DNA of 64,000 nt from Mycolicibacterium sp. CH28 (GTDB lineage Bacteria; Actinomycetota; Actinomycetes; Mycobacteriales; Mycobacteriaceae), in NCBI RefSeq assembly GCF_004745805.1, contig NZ_SRLQ01000014.1:124001-188000 (forward strand), given 5' to 3'. Below are positions 33,659 through 42,144 of the stretch, piece after piece; position 1 is the first letter of the stretch; every line of letters begins with the position of its first letter. Below the pieces are notes generated by a model. It saw nothing but the letters and a program-made list of their open reading frames with translations. It ran no database searches and was not told the DNA's origin. Position numbers and translations under genes: made by a program.

Positions 33659-33928
33659 CCGTGAACTGGGGCCGAGGCCATCAGGTCGCATTTCCCACCA
33701 TAGCGCGGGCCGTGACGCGGGTTAACTGTCGAATGCGTCAAATGTGCTTGGCTGCAAGGGGTTTAGCGTAAATCGCCTGGTAGAACAGGTGTCAGATCCA
33801 CAGCATGTTCTCAGGCGTCGACCTCGGCCGGTTTGTGTAATCGCGGGATGGCGGTTCGTCCTAGACTCTGCCCATGGCCTTGGAGGTTTGCAGCGAAGGC
33901 TTGCTGGCACTGGCGGGGGTGAACAACT

Positions 33929-34489
33929 ATGCACCCATCAACTGAACCGCCAGTCGGGTCTCCGACCGACGCGGACTGCGAGTTCGCGGCGAGGGTTCTC
34001 CGTGAGTTGCTGCATCGCATTGAGGTGCGCAACGCTAACGCCGCTGCCTATCCGGGGCCTGGCCGGTGCACGTTCCTGGTGTCCCATGCGTGGACCGATG
34101 GCTCGTCAATTCGCCTGGTCTACACCACGCCTCCCTCGGATCGCACCTGGGGCTTGGCCCGGGAGACCCGCAGGTCACTCATAGACCCCGGCCCATGGAA
34201 CCAGGCCGACAACCCAGCGCTGTACTACTACCTACTAGATCTAGAAGAAGATTGGCCAGGCGCAGAATCCCGAGAGCCCGGAGAAGATGACGATCTGATC
34301 TGGTGGCGCGGATACCCGCTTACACACCTGCCAGACCATCTCTCCCAGCTAACCGAGAGTTACCGCTACGCCTCACCACCTCCAGACCCGGCGTGGATCG
34401 ACCACAGCCCCCCTCCTGTGGTGGAACCGCGCCGCTACGCAGATCCCAACGGCCCGCTTCCGCCGGGAGTACGCCTTCCGCCTCAGTGA
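33929..34489 (+). CDS. Hypothetical protein, acidic, Pro-rich tail
   Basis: A 186-residue protein I do not recognise. The ATG lies within AACTATGCACCC with no strong ribosome-binding site. The N-terminal half (residues ~14-85) looks globular, with DCEFAARVLRELLHRIEVRNANAAA and GRCTFLVSHAWTDGSSIRLVY. The middle is acidic (LLDLEEDWPGAESREPGEDDD), and the last 45 residues are Pro-rich with no membrane segment. Codon use fits a real gene. It stands alone between the dctA terminators and a tRNA gene, so context gives no function. Immunity- or phage-related origin is possible but unsupported. Confidence 0.65.
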   Translation: MHPSTEPPVGSPTDADCEFAARVLRELLHRIEVRNANAAAYPGPGRCTFLVSHAWTDGSSIRLVYTTPPSDRTWGLARETRRSLIDPGPWNQADNPALYYYLLDLEEDWPGAESREPGEDDDLIWWRGYPLTHLPDHLSQLTESYRYASPPPDPAWIDHSPPPVVEPRRYADPNGPLPPGVRLPPQ

Positions 34490-34655
34490 CACTGGTCTGC
34501 AGGCTGGACCCACATGTAGGTGTGTGGTCGGTATATGGCGATGTCGTGGTGGGCGGAACGCGTACACCTTCAACGGCAGCACGGCTGCAGCGCCGAAGCA
34601 TCTGGGACGTGAGGGCGAGGCGGATGCCGCCTAAAAGTATCCTCTGAGCTGCAAC

Positions 34656-34729
34656 GCCCCCATAGCCCAATTGGCAGAGGCAGCGGACTTAAAATCCGCA
34701 CAGTGTCGGTTCGAGTCCGACTGGGGGCA
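34656..34729 (+). tRNA. tRNA-Leu (anticodon UAA), short variable loop
   Basis: A 74-base cloverleaf: acceptor GCCCCCA/TGGGGGC (34656-34662 with 34722-34728) and discriminator A (34729). The anticodon stem GCGGA/TCCGC has loop CTTAAAA (anticodon TAA at 34690-34692). The T arm is GTCGG/CCGAC with loop TTCGAGT. The variable loop is only five bases, whereas bacterial leucine tRNAs normally have a long variable arm. CCA is not encoded. Anticodon and A73 fit leucine; the shape is class I. Confidence 0.9.
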
Positions 34730-35307
34730 CTCACTGCCGAAATGCTCGGCGCTTCTTCGCCGACCGCGACGCCCCGAGCATGAAGAAGCCACTAGCGCCG
34801 CATATCCGACGACCGCCGTGCAACCGCACGCCATGAGTCTTCCGGCGGCTCAGCAAACTCGCCCTGCCTTCGTGTCGACCGCGCGGGATGGCTGGGGCCG
34901 AGCGGGGGTGCGGGCCTGCCCTCGGTTCCGGGCCGCAGCAGGAGCTGGTGCGGCGGTCGCCTCGGAATCGGGCAACCGCGCAAACAAGTCTGAGATTTAC
35001 CTAAGCCGGGTTTTGCTACTCGAAAGTAACTTCATAGACGGCCTCAGCAAACGGGCTCACCTTACCCGGAAGTAGGGTCACGAGCTGGTAACGGTAGCTG
35101 ATCACCCTCGGCTGTTTGTCGGCTGGCAATCTTGCGAAGCCGTCAATATTGGCGTGAACAGTGCATATGGCGTACGGATCCAGAACCTAGTGCAGCTATC
35201 TAGGCCTGTTCCGGGCTCAAAGAAAGTTTCCGGAAGTACTACTTACTGACGAGTAGGGTGCGCTACCTTGTGGCACTAAGGGGGTAATTGTCAGTGAAAG
35301 GTCAGTC
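34730..35307. other. Intergenic region with no supported gene
   Basis: About 580 bases between the tRNA gene and the GjpA-like gene. Short frames here lack start signals and family similarity. The part 35180-35280 is more AT-rich and holds a small inverted repeat CCTAG-N9-CTAGG (35186-35204), so the promoter of the downstream gene is probably there. Confidence 0.6.
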
Positions 35308-36555
35308 ATGAACGCTGCTGTTCGTCCGTACGCCACCGCTGGTGTGGCGCTCTTGGGAGCGAGTGTCATTGCGATTTCGCCGCTGGCTCCCCCGATGCCC
35401 GACGTCCAGGCCGTGCAGCGATCGGTGTCGTCGGTCGGCGTCGAGCTCAGCGCCGCGGTAAACCCGATCGAGAACTGGGTACAGGTTTTCCAGCAGTCTG
35501 CAGCAAATATCGTTACGATCGGCCAGCAGATCGCCGCCAGTCCCGCCCCGATCCTCAGCCAGATCGTCGCCAACCAAATCGCTAGCCTGAAGGCCTTGCA
35601 GACGGCCTTCAACAGCAACGCGGCAACCGTCAAGCTGATCTTCGACGGCGCCCCGGGTGCGATCGATACTGCTCGCGGCCAGCTCCAGAGTGGCGATATC
35701 GTGGGCGCCGCCGACACCATCAACAACAACATCGTGATCCCGCTCGCGCTGGCGGGCATTCAGGCCTTGTCCGATTCGACGGTCCCTCTGGTCAACACGG
35801 TGAACAACTTCGCCAAGGCATTCGCCACATTGCCCAACGCCGTGTTCCAGGTGGTGCTGCCCATGACCTTCCCACTGGTGTCGACGATCCACGTCGTTGT
35901 TCAGGCAACGCAGGATGTGTATGACGGAGTGGTCGCCTCCGACCCTGGCGCCGTCATCAACACTCTGGTGAATCTCCCCGCGAATCTGGTCGGCGGCTTC
36001 CTCAACGGTTCGGGCACGGTCCTCGGATTCCTGCCTACCCCAGGCCTGCTGACGCCCTACAGCCCCGACTTCGGGTTCCTGGGCAGCGGACCGATCGCCA
36101 GCCTCATTCAGCTGCGGGACGTCATTGCCCAGGCCATCGGAGCCACCCCACCGCCCCCGGCGGCCACCACCAGCGCAGCGGCAACGGTGCCCACCGCCGC
36201 CAAGACGGTCACCCTGTCGACCGCCGCCCCGGAGGTTCTCGGCAAGGCGGGGACGGCGCGTAGTGCCACCAAGGCGGTGTCGGCGAGCGCGGCTGTGTCC
36301 GCCGCAGCCGCGACCACCGAGGCTGACGCGACCGAATCCTCGACTGGCGGCACCGGTTCGACGTCAAACAGCACCAAGGCCACCCCGGCCGTGACGGCCG
36401 CTCCCGCAACCGATTCGGCCAGCGGCGGTTCCGATTCCTCGTCGACCGACACCAAGGCGGGACCCTCGGCGACCGGCGGACACGATTCGAAGGCCAGCGC
36501 CGGCAAGAAGGGCTCGTCGGCCAAGTCCGGCAGGTCCGGTAGGGCCAGCAAGTAA
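35308..36555 (+). CDS. GjpA-like exported/outer-membrane protein (copy 1)
   Basis: A 415-residue exported protein resembling the mycobacterial family annotated as outer membrane porin GjpA. The N-terminus RPYATAGVALLGASVIAISP is a signal/anchor of that family. Residues ~30-270 are an amphipathic alpha-helical region with NPIENWVQVFQQSAANIVTIG, ASPAPILSQIVANQI and LVNLPANLVGGFLNGSG. The last ~130 residues are a Ser/Thr/Ala/Gly low-complexity tail ending in Lys/Ser/Gly, likely extended. No GGAGG is obvious, but GAAAGG precedes the ATG. A terminator hairpin follows. Porin activity is a family label, not shown here. Confidence 0.8.
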   Translation: MNAAVRPYATAGVALLGASVIAISPLAPPMPDVQAVQRSVSSVGVELSAAVNPIENWVQVFQQSAANIVTIGQQIAASPAPILSQIVANQIASLKALQTAFNSNAATVKLIFDGAPGAIDTARGQLQSGDIVGAADTINNNIVIPLALAGIQALSDSTVPLVNTVNNFAKAFATLPNAVFQVVLPMTFPLVSTIHVVVQATQDVYDGVVASDPGAVINTLVNLPANLVGGFLNGSGTVLGFLPTPGLLTPYSPDFGFLGSGPIASLIQLRDVIAQAIGATPPPPAATTSAAATVPTAAKTVTLSTAAPEVLGKAGTARSATKAVSASAAVSAAAATTEADATESSTGGTGSTSNSTKATPAVTAAPATDSASGGSDSSSTDTKAGPSATGGHDSKASAGKKGSSAKSGRSGRASK

Positions 36556-36567
36556 GTTTGACCTCTT

Positions 36568-36610
36568 AGCGCCAGTCGGCTCCTGATGCGGAGGGGCCGG
36601 CTGGCGCTTT
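36568..36610 (+). terminator. Hairpin terminator after GjpA-like gene 1
   Basis: AGCGCCAG-TCGGC pairs with GCCGG-CTGGCGCT (one bulged base) and is followed by TTT. It begins 12 bases after the stop codon. Confidence 0.8.
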
Positions 36611-36909
36611 GGTCTTCATGTAAGACGCTGTGGCCCACGGGTGGAACGTTGCGTTCCTCAACAGAGCGACCGTCTCTCTCGAAAAATCCAGCCGTATCCC
36701 ACAGGGGGACTCGGGAGGATCTGGATGTTGTGCCCGTCGCCATACACGGGCCGAACATGTCTGACCCGAACGCACTTTCGGCCTTGGCGATCGCGGTGTC
36801 CGCTGCGGGGATCGGGTCAGCGCCGACACCTGGTGGGAAGAACAGGGCCGCAGCGAGGAGATATTGTCAAGACCTGTGGATTGGGCTTTAGGCGGCCACG
36901 GTGCCGAGG
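36611..36909. other. Intergenic region with no supported gene
   Basis: About 300 bases between the terminator and the 3' end of the VOC gene. I see short frames only, without ribosome-binding sites or family similarity, and no repeats. Confidence 0.55.
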
Positions 36910-37614
36910 CTAGCTGACTAGCCTGAACGCAGTGCCGGCAGGGTCGAGAAGGATCCCTCGATCGGGATCGATGGCTATGGCGCCCAGGGTGATTGCGTGC
37001 GCCATCCGTTCCGATACATTGCCGGCTCGGAGGTTGATCAGCCATGGTGAGCTGAACGTGGACTCCACGTTCAGTGCCGACGGTCGCCAGGTTCCGACGA
37101 CCGCTCCCTGACAGTTGATGGAACCGGAGTCGTCGAATGTCCAGCCGGTGGCGGCGTTCCAGAACCGTTTGATCTCGGCGTCGTCTACTGTCAGCTCGAA
37201 ACCCGCAAGGGTCCCCGGCCTCTTGGACACCCACGACCCACGGTGGCCGGTCGGTTGCCATAGTGCGAACGTCGCGCCGTTCGGGTCTTGTGCAGTGGCC
37301 GCGACTCCGGAGTCGCCCGCCTTCGCTGGTGCGGTCACGATTGATCCGCCTGCATCGACGATGCGGCGCGCGGTTGCGTGAGCGTCGTCGGTGTGGAGGT
37401 AGACGGTCCAGTACGGTGCGCCGGGATCTGCTGCCGGCCCGAACGCGGCAACGAGGTGATCCTCCAGAGTGGCGAGACGATAGTCGTCGGAATCCGGACT
37501 AGCGACGTTCCAACCGAACAGCGCTTCGTAGAATCGAACCGTCGGCGTCGGATCGGGCGTACCAAGATCGATCCAGCAGGCCGACCCGGCGGGACGTTCG
37601 TCGGCGGCGCTCAT
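36910..37614 (-). CDS. Two-domain VOC (glyoxalase-like) protein
   Basis: A 234-residue protein with two vicinal-oxygen-chelate modules. Module one (residues ~10-120) has CWIDLGTPDPTPTVRFYEALFGWNV and DPNGATFALWQP. Module two (~125-234) has GFELTVDDAEIKRFWNAATGW and LDPAGTAFRLVS. VOC proteins include isomerases, dioxygenases and antibiotic-binding proteins; the substrate is unknown. Its ATG overlaps the stop of the tautomerase-like gene (ATGA), and both face the TetR gene, which probably represses them. Confidence 0.85.
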   Translation of the reverse strand: MSAADERPAGSACWIDLGTPDPTPTVRFYEALFGWNVASPDSDDYRLATLEDHLVAAFGPAADPGAPYWTVYLHTDDAHATARRIVDAGGSIVTAPAKAGDSGVAATAQDPNGATFALWQPTGHRGSWVSKRPGTLAGFELTVDDAEIKRFWNAATGWTFDDSGSINCQGAVVGTWRPSALNVESTFSSPWLINLRAGNVSERMAHAITLGAIAIDPDRGILLDPAGTAFRLVS

Positions 37615-38060
37615 GATGGGGAATCGATCACCGAGTTCGCCTTAGCCTGACCGGCGATCGAGTGGATCAGCTCGTCGCCTGTGTATGCCTGCCCGGCGAT
37701 GCCCCAGCCGCCGTCAGGCGCGTTGATCACGTTGACCCAGATGTTCTTCGGATCATGGTCGGGGCGTGTCGATTCGGCGACGATTCGGGTCGCGGCGTCA
37801 ATGAACGCGCGCCGGTTTTCCACTGACGGCAGCCCGATGTTGGGCAGTTTGAGTTCCACGATGACTATCGGTCGATTGACCCCACCGCCATAGATGGTCG
37901 TGGGGGGCAGGATGTTGAGGACGCCGCCGATGAGCGATGTGAAGAAGTCATTTCCGATGCCACCGCTGATATCGAGCACGGCGTGAGTCAATCGAGGAAT
38001 CACCGCGCGTTCGCCGTCGTGGGTGAGTACTCCGGCCGGGGCTGTGACTGTGATCGGCAT
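37611..38060 (-). CDS. Tautomerase-superfamily-like protein
   Basis: A 149-residue protein. I chose the ATG at 38060 so that the product begins MPITVTAPAG, placing Pro1 at the catalytic position of 4-oxalocrotonate tautomerase-type enzymes. The C-terminal half carries VENRRAFIDAATRIVAESTR and DPKNIWVNVINAPDGGWGIAG, the pattern seen in mycobacterial tautomerase-like proteins. A longer frame to 38102 would bury the proline and run into the operators. It is cotranscribed with the VOC gene. Confidence 0.75.
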   Translation of the reverse strand: MPITVTAPAGVLTHDGERAVIPRLTHAVLDISGGIGNDFFTSLIGGVLNILPPTTIYGGGVNRPIVIVELKLPNIGLPSVENRRAFIDAATRIVAESTRPDHDPKNIWVNVINAPDGGWGIAGQAYTGDELIHSIAGQAKANSVIDSPS

Positions 38061-38079
38061 GAAGGCTCCAAGGTCACGG

Positions 38080-38126
38080 ACTAGGATGTGCGTACTAGCC
38101 AAAGAGTACTAGGATGTGCGTACTAG
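38080..38126. promoter_or_regulatory. Tandem 19-bp operators for the adjacent TetR regulator
   Basis: ACTAGGATGTGCGTACTAG occurs exactly twice, at 38080-38098 and 38108-38126, 28 bases start to start. Each copy has CTAG at both ends and is an imperfect palindrome. They occupy the gap between the divergent tautomerase and TetR starts, the usual place for autoregulation. Confidence 0.85.
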
Positions 38127-38149
38127 TCAAGTCTTGAAGAGGGCCAACC

Positions 38150-38710
38150 ATGCGCGATACTCGAGGGCGAATGATCGATGCCGCCATCGTGGAACTCCAA
38201 CAGCGCGGACTGTCGGGCATGTCGTTCAGCGACGTCCTGGCGCGCAGCGGCGCCGCCAGAGGCGCGATCTACCACCACTTTCCGGGCGGCAAGACGCAGA
38301 TGGTGGCGGAGGCCGCGGAGGCCAACGGGCGACAGGTCCGCGGATACCTTGCCGCTCTGGAGGCGACGACTCCACGCGGCGTGGTCGAGTCGTTCGTTCA
38401 CGGGATCCGGCCCGTAGTCGAGGCGTCCGCTGCGGGCGGAGGGTGCGCAGTAGCGGCCGTCGCTGTTGGTTCTGCCGGTGAGTCCGACCCGCTACGAGCC
38501 GTCGCAGCAGCCTCCTTGTCCTCGTGGGCTGATCAACTCGCAGAGCGCCTCGCGTCAGCGGGCATGGACGACAACGCTGCATCCGACCTGGCGCAGATGC
38601 TGCTGGCAATTCTGGAGGGTGCCCACGTCTTGTGTCGAGCGGCGGGCAGCATCGAACCTTTCGACCACGCCGCGCGTGCCCTCGCAGCACTTCTGCACGA
38701 CGAGCGATAG
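38150..38710 (+). CDS. TetR family transcriptional regulator (LmrA/YxaF-like)
   Basis: A 186-residue repressor. The N-terminal HTH has MIDAAIVELQQRGLSGMSFSDVLARSG and the recognition stretch ARGAIYHHFPGGKTQMVAEA. The C-terminal ligand domain contains AAGGGCAVAAVAVGSAGESDPLR, resembling the LmrA/YxaF group. It is divergent from the tautomerase/VOC pair with two exact operator copies between. The inducer is unknown. Confidence 0.92.
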   Translation: MRDTRGRMIDAAIVELQQRGLSGMSFSDVLARSGAARGAIYHHFPGGKTQMVAEAAEANGRQVRGYLAALEATTPRGVVESFVHGIRPVVEASAAGGGCAVAAVAVGSAGESDPLRAVAAASLSSWADQLAERLASAGMDDNAASDLAQMLLAILEGAHVLCRAAGSIEPFDHAARALAALLHDER

Positions 38711-38738
38711 GCATCACCAAGGCCACCACGCCGATGTT

Positions 38739-39880
38739 TCAGGCGACAACGGTACCGGTTGACTCACCGGGTTCAGCGGGTGTGATGCCGATGGGCCGTT
38801 CGAGTAGTTTGCCTTTGTGGAATACGGCGCCGGCGCGGACGAGGGCGACCAGATGTGGTGAGTTGACTGTTCGCCCGCGGGCCTGTGCGGCGTCGATCAG
38901 CCTGTAGGCCATGGCAATTCCCGCGGCGCGGGAGCCGGGTCCCTTGGTGACTTTGGTCCGCAACCGCGCGGTGGCAAAAGTGCTTTCGATCGGATTGGTG
39001 GTGCGCAGGTGGATCCAATGCTCGGCCGGATGCTTGTAGAACTCCAGGAGCACATCGGCATCGTCAACGATCTTGGCGACCGCCTTGGGGTACTTGGCAC
39101 CGTAGTCGAACTCGAATGCCTTGATCGCGACCTGAGCCTTGTCGATGTCCTCGGCGTTGTAGATTTCCTTGATCGCGGCTAACGCCCCGGAATGTACTGA
39201 CTTCGGCAGTGCAGCAGGGACATTCGCCTGCTTATGAAACCAGCACCGTTGCTCAAGCGTGGCAGGGAACACCTCGCGAACCGCCTTCCAGAACCCCAGC
39301 GCGCCATCCTCGACGGCCAGCGACGCGGCAGCCATCCCACGCCGGCGACACCACCGCAGCAGATCGGCCCACGACTCGGCGGACTCCCGATACCCGTCGG
39401 CCAGGGCGACGAGCTCCTTGCGGCCATCGGCAGGCACCCCGATCATCACCAACAGGCACAGCTTCTCCTGCTCCAACCGCACCTTGAGGTGGATGCCGTC
39501 GACCCACAGGTACACGTAATCGGTGCCCGACAAATCGCGCTGACCGAAGGACTTCGCCTCGTCTTGTCACTGGGCAGTCAGCCGGGTGATCGTCGAGGCC
39601 GACAAGCCGGCACCCGAGCCCAGGAACTGCTCCAGCGTCGGCCCGAAGTCGTTGGTGGACAACCCATGCAGGTACAGCAGCGGCAGCACCTCGGCCATCT
39701 GCGGGGACTTGCGCGCCCAGGACGGCAGGATCGCCGAGGAAAACCTCAGCCGCTCACCAGAAACGGGATTTACCCGCCGGTCGTTGACCCGCGGCGCGGT
39801 CGCGGACAATCTCATCAAGCAGCGAACGCTTGGCGGCCTCGTTGCCATTGGCCTCATCAGCATTGTGAACTACGGCGAGT
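38739..39880 (-). pseudogene. Broken IS256-type transposase (insertion sequence remnant)
   Basis: The 3' part (38739-39533) keeps DYVYLWVDGIHLKVRLEQEK, VEDGALGFWKAVREVFPATLEQRCWFHK and HLRTTNPIESTFATARLRTKVTKG, covering the catalytic acidic residues of IS256-type transposases. In-frame TGA at about 39567-39569 follows STITRLTAQ, where family members have a tryptophan. Further upstream LLDEIVRD (one frame) joins APRVNDRRVNP (another frame) near 39797-39805, so about 60 residues of the N-terminal region seem deleted. The element cannot make an intact transposase. I could not find terminal inverted repeats or a target duplication; the 5' boundary is uncertain. Confidence 0.88.
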
Positions 39881-40243
39881 ATGGGCGTACCTTCCCAACC
39901 AGCGCGCCAACGCCGGTCTTGATCGAATACCTGATTCCGTGATGATCGTCCTCGGGAAGGTGCGCCCACTTTCACGCCGCCTCGCCGAGCCTCATCCACA
40001 GGTATTGATCATTGCTCCGCGGCAAGCAGGGCGACAGAAAGCGACGAACGCATGCGGGCGTTGAAACTGCTGGTCAGCCGGGTCGACCGGGTGAACCTGG
40101 TCGAGCGATCGGGAATCCCTATGGCACGGTGCGCTCATTTCGATTGGACATCACCGTCTGAGTTGGGCAGCGTTGAGGAGGTCAGCAATGCAGGTCGACG
40201 TCGCTCGGCTTGTCCGAAGAGACGCTCCGAAGGAGATCGCTGC

Positions 40244-40717
40244 ATGTCGCAATCCGAGTTCTCGGCTGACAACTTCACACTGGTAGCGCCCAGGACATTC
40301 GACCAGCTCGAGGTCGGCGAGATATTTCGCGCACCCAGCAGGACTGTCACCGACGCGCACGCCTCGGCGTTTCAGACGGTGTCGGCCGACAACCACCCAG
40401 TGCACTACGACGTCGAGTGGGCACGCGCGCACGGCCATGCCGCCCCGGTGGTGCACGGTCTGCAGGTGCTGGCATTCACTGCCCCCGGCGCCACGCTCTT
40501 CCCGCACATCATCGGCGAGGTATTCGTCAGCTTCGAAACCGTGTCCTGCCGATTCCTGGGCGAGGTCCACTCCGGTGACACGTTGTACCCGCAGCTCGAG
40601 ATCGTCGCCTTGACCGACGCCGGCGAACTGGGCCGCGTGACGACCGCGGCGACCGTGCACAATCAGCGGGGCGAATTGGTGCTCGCTGGCCAGCACACCT
40701 ACCTGCTGCGACGCTGA
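40244..40717 (+). CDS. MaoC-like hot-dog dehydratase
   Basis: A 157-residue hot-dog-fold protein with TFDQLEVGEIFRAPSRTVTDAHASAF and the MaoC hydratase-like pattern SADNHPVHYDVEWARAHGHAAPVVHGLQVLAF (Asp/His pair). I chose the ATG at 40244 because AGGAGA lies eight bases upstream; the frame extends to 40052 without a start signal. It would hydrate an enoyl-CoA or related substrate. It is followed 48 bases later by an alpha/beta-hydrolase and then a flavin reductase-like gene, forming a small operon. Confidence 0.88.
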   Translation: MSQSEFSADNFTLVAPRTFDQLEVGEIFRAPSRTVTDAHASAFQTVSADNHPVHYDVEWARAHGHAAPVVHGLQVLAFTAPGATLFPHIIGEVFVSFETVSCRFLGEVHSGDTLYPQLEIVALTDAGELGRVTTAATVHNQRGELVLAGQHTYLLRR

Positions 40718-40765
40718 GGCGACAGCGACCGATCCGGATTCCGCACTATCGAGGAGCTGCCCACC

Positions 40766-41476
40766 TTGTCCCTACCGACTGTCGTCCTGGTCCACGGCGC
40801 GTTCGCCGATGCATCCACCTATGCTCCGGTCGCCAAAGCGCTTCTCGATGAGGGCATTTCGGTGGTAGCGCCCGCAGTACCGAATCGCAGCCTGCTCGGC
40901 GACGCACGCGAAATTCGGTTCGCCATAGAGCAGATCGACGGCCCCGTTCTGGTGGTTGGGCATTCCTACGGTGGCGCCGTCATCACGGTGGCCGGAGCCG
41001 CCGACAACGTCGTGGGTCTGGTGTATCTGGCCGGCTACGCCTTGGCGGAGGGCGAGAGCCTCGGCGAGTTGCAGGGCCGGTTCCCGGATTCGGAACTGCC
41101 GCCCGCGCTGGTGCAGACCAGCGTGCCCGAATCGGTTTCCGGCGAGGCCCGAGTCGACGTCACGGTGGTGCCGGAGCGTTTCGGGCCGGTGATCGGCGCC
41201 GACGTCGAGGCCGGTCTGATTGCGACACTGGCAGTTTCGCAGCGTCCACTGGCCGCCACCGCTTTCGTCGAACCCGCGCCCGTCGCGGCCTGGCGGTCGA
41301 AGCCCGCCTGGGCCGTGGTCGCCTCCGCCGACCATGCGATCAACCCGGAAGTGCAACGCTTCGGGTATCAACGAGCCGGCGCGATCGTCACCGAGGTCGA
41401 TTCGTCGCACCTGGTGATGCTGTCCCACCCCGACGACGCGGTGATCGGTGCGGCGGTCGCGGCGGTCGCCGGCTGA
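40766..41476 (+). CDS. Alpha/beta-hydrolase
   Basis: A 236-residue esterase/hydrolase of the alpha/beta fold. It has the oxyanion-region VVLVHGAFADAS, the nucleophile elbow GHSYGGAV (Ser near residue 68), a late Asp in VVASADHAINPE and a His in VDSSHLVMLSHP. The start is TTG at 40766, preceded by GAGGAG nine bases upstream. Its stop shares a base with the next gene (TGATG). The substrate is unknown. Confidence 0.88.
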   Translation: MSLPTVVLVHGAFADASTYAPVAKALLDEGISVVAPAVPNRSLLGDAREIRFAIEQIDGPVLVVGHSYGGAVITVAGAADNVVGLVYLAGYALAEGESLGELQGRFPDSELPPALVQTSVPESVSGEARVDVTVVPERFGPVIGADVEAGLIATLAVSQRPLAATAFVEPAPVAAWRSKPAWAVVASADHAINPEVQRFGYQRAGAIVTEVDSSHLVMLSHPDDAVIGAAVAAVAG

Positions 41477-42144
41477 TGACCTCCGAGGACACGCATTTCT
41501 ACCGAACCGTCGATGGGCATGGGCTGCCGCACGATCCGTTCAACGCCATTGTCGGTCCGCGCCCTATCGGTTGGATCTCCACTCGCGGGGTCGACGGCGT
41601 CGCCAACCTGGCGCCCTACAGCTTCTTCAACGCCTTCAGCTATACCCCGCCGCTGATCGGGTTCTCGTCGATCGGCTGGAAAGACACGGTGGCCAACGTC
41701 GAGGCAACCGGTGAGTTCGTCTGGAACCTGGCGACCCGCACGCTCGCCGAGGCGATGAATCTGACGTCGGCCTCCGTTGCGTCCGCCGTGGACGAATTCG
41801 CTTGCAGCGGTCTGACAGCCCAGCCGAGTCGGCTGATCAGCGCGCCCCGGGTGGCGGAGAGTCCGGTGAACTTCGAATGCAGACTGACTCAGCTCATCCA
41901 CCTGACCGATGTCGACGGAACTGAGTCGGCGAGCTGGCTGGTGATCGGGCAGGTGGTCGCTGTCCACATCGACCGGACATTGTTGGTGGACGGAATCTAC
42001 GACACCGCTGCCGCTGAACCGATCCTGCGCGCCGGGGGACCGGCCGCCTACGCGGGCATCACCCACGACGCGATGTTCAACATGACCAGACCCGATGACC
42101 GACCGAACCCGGAGGAGCGCCACGCCGGCCATCACCACCAATGA
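41476..42144 (+). CDS. Flavin reductase-like (DIM6/NTAB family) protein
   Basis: A 222-residue FMN-binding split-barrel protein. It has DPFNAIVGPRPIGWISTRG, NLAPYSFFNAFSYTPPLIGFSS (flavin phosphate region) and AESPVNFECRLTQLIHL. The family includes reductases that feed FMNH2 to monooxygenases. It is coupled to the alpha/beta-hydrolase by overlapping stop/start. The C-terminus HAGHHHQ reads into an antisense LysR remnant. The partner oxygenase is not in this operon. Confidence 0.88.
   Translation: MTSEDTHFYRTVDGHGLPHDPFNAIVGPRPIGWISTRGVDGVANLAPYSFFNAFSYTPPLIGFSSIGWKDTVANVEATGEFVWNLATRTLAEAMNLTSASVASAVDEFACSGLTAQPSRLISAPRVAESPVNFECRLTQLIHLTDVDGTESASWLVIGQVVAVHIDRTLLVDGIYDTAAAEPILRAGGPAAYAGITHDAMFNMTRPDDRPNPEERHAGHHHQ

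Noticed and set aside
34671..35075. A 134-residue frame starting inside the tRNA
   Set aside because: It begins in the tRNA gene and shows no coding signals or similarity.
35186..35204. CCTAG-N9-CTAGG as a regulatory operator of the first GjpA-like gene
   Set aside because: The arms are only five bases long and such a match is expected by chance; no neighbouring regulator supports it.
39209..40064. Plus-strand frames opposite the transposase remnant
   Set aside because: They are antisense shadows of the IS256-type transposase and lack ribosome-binding sites.
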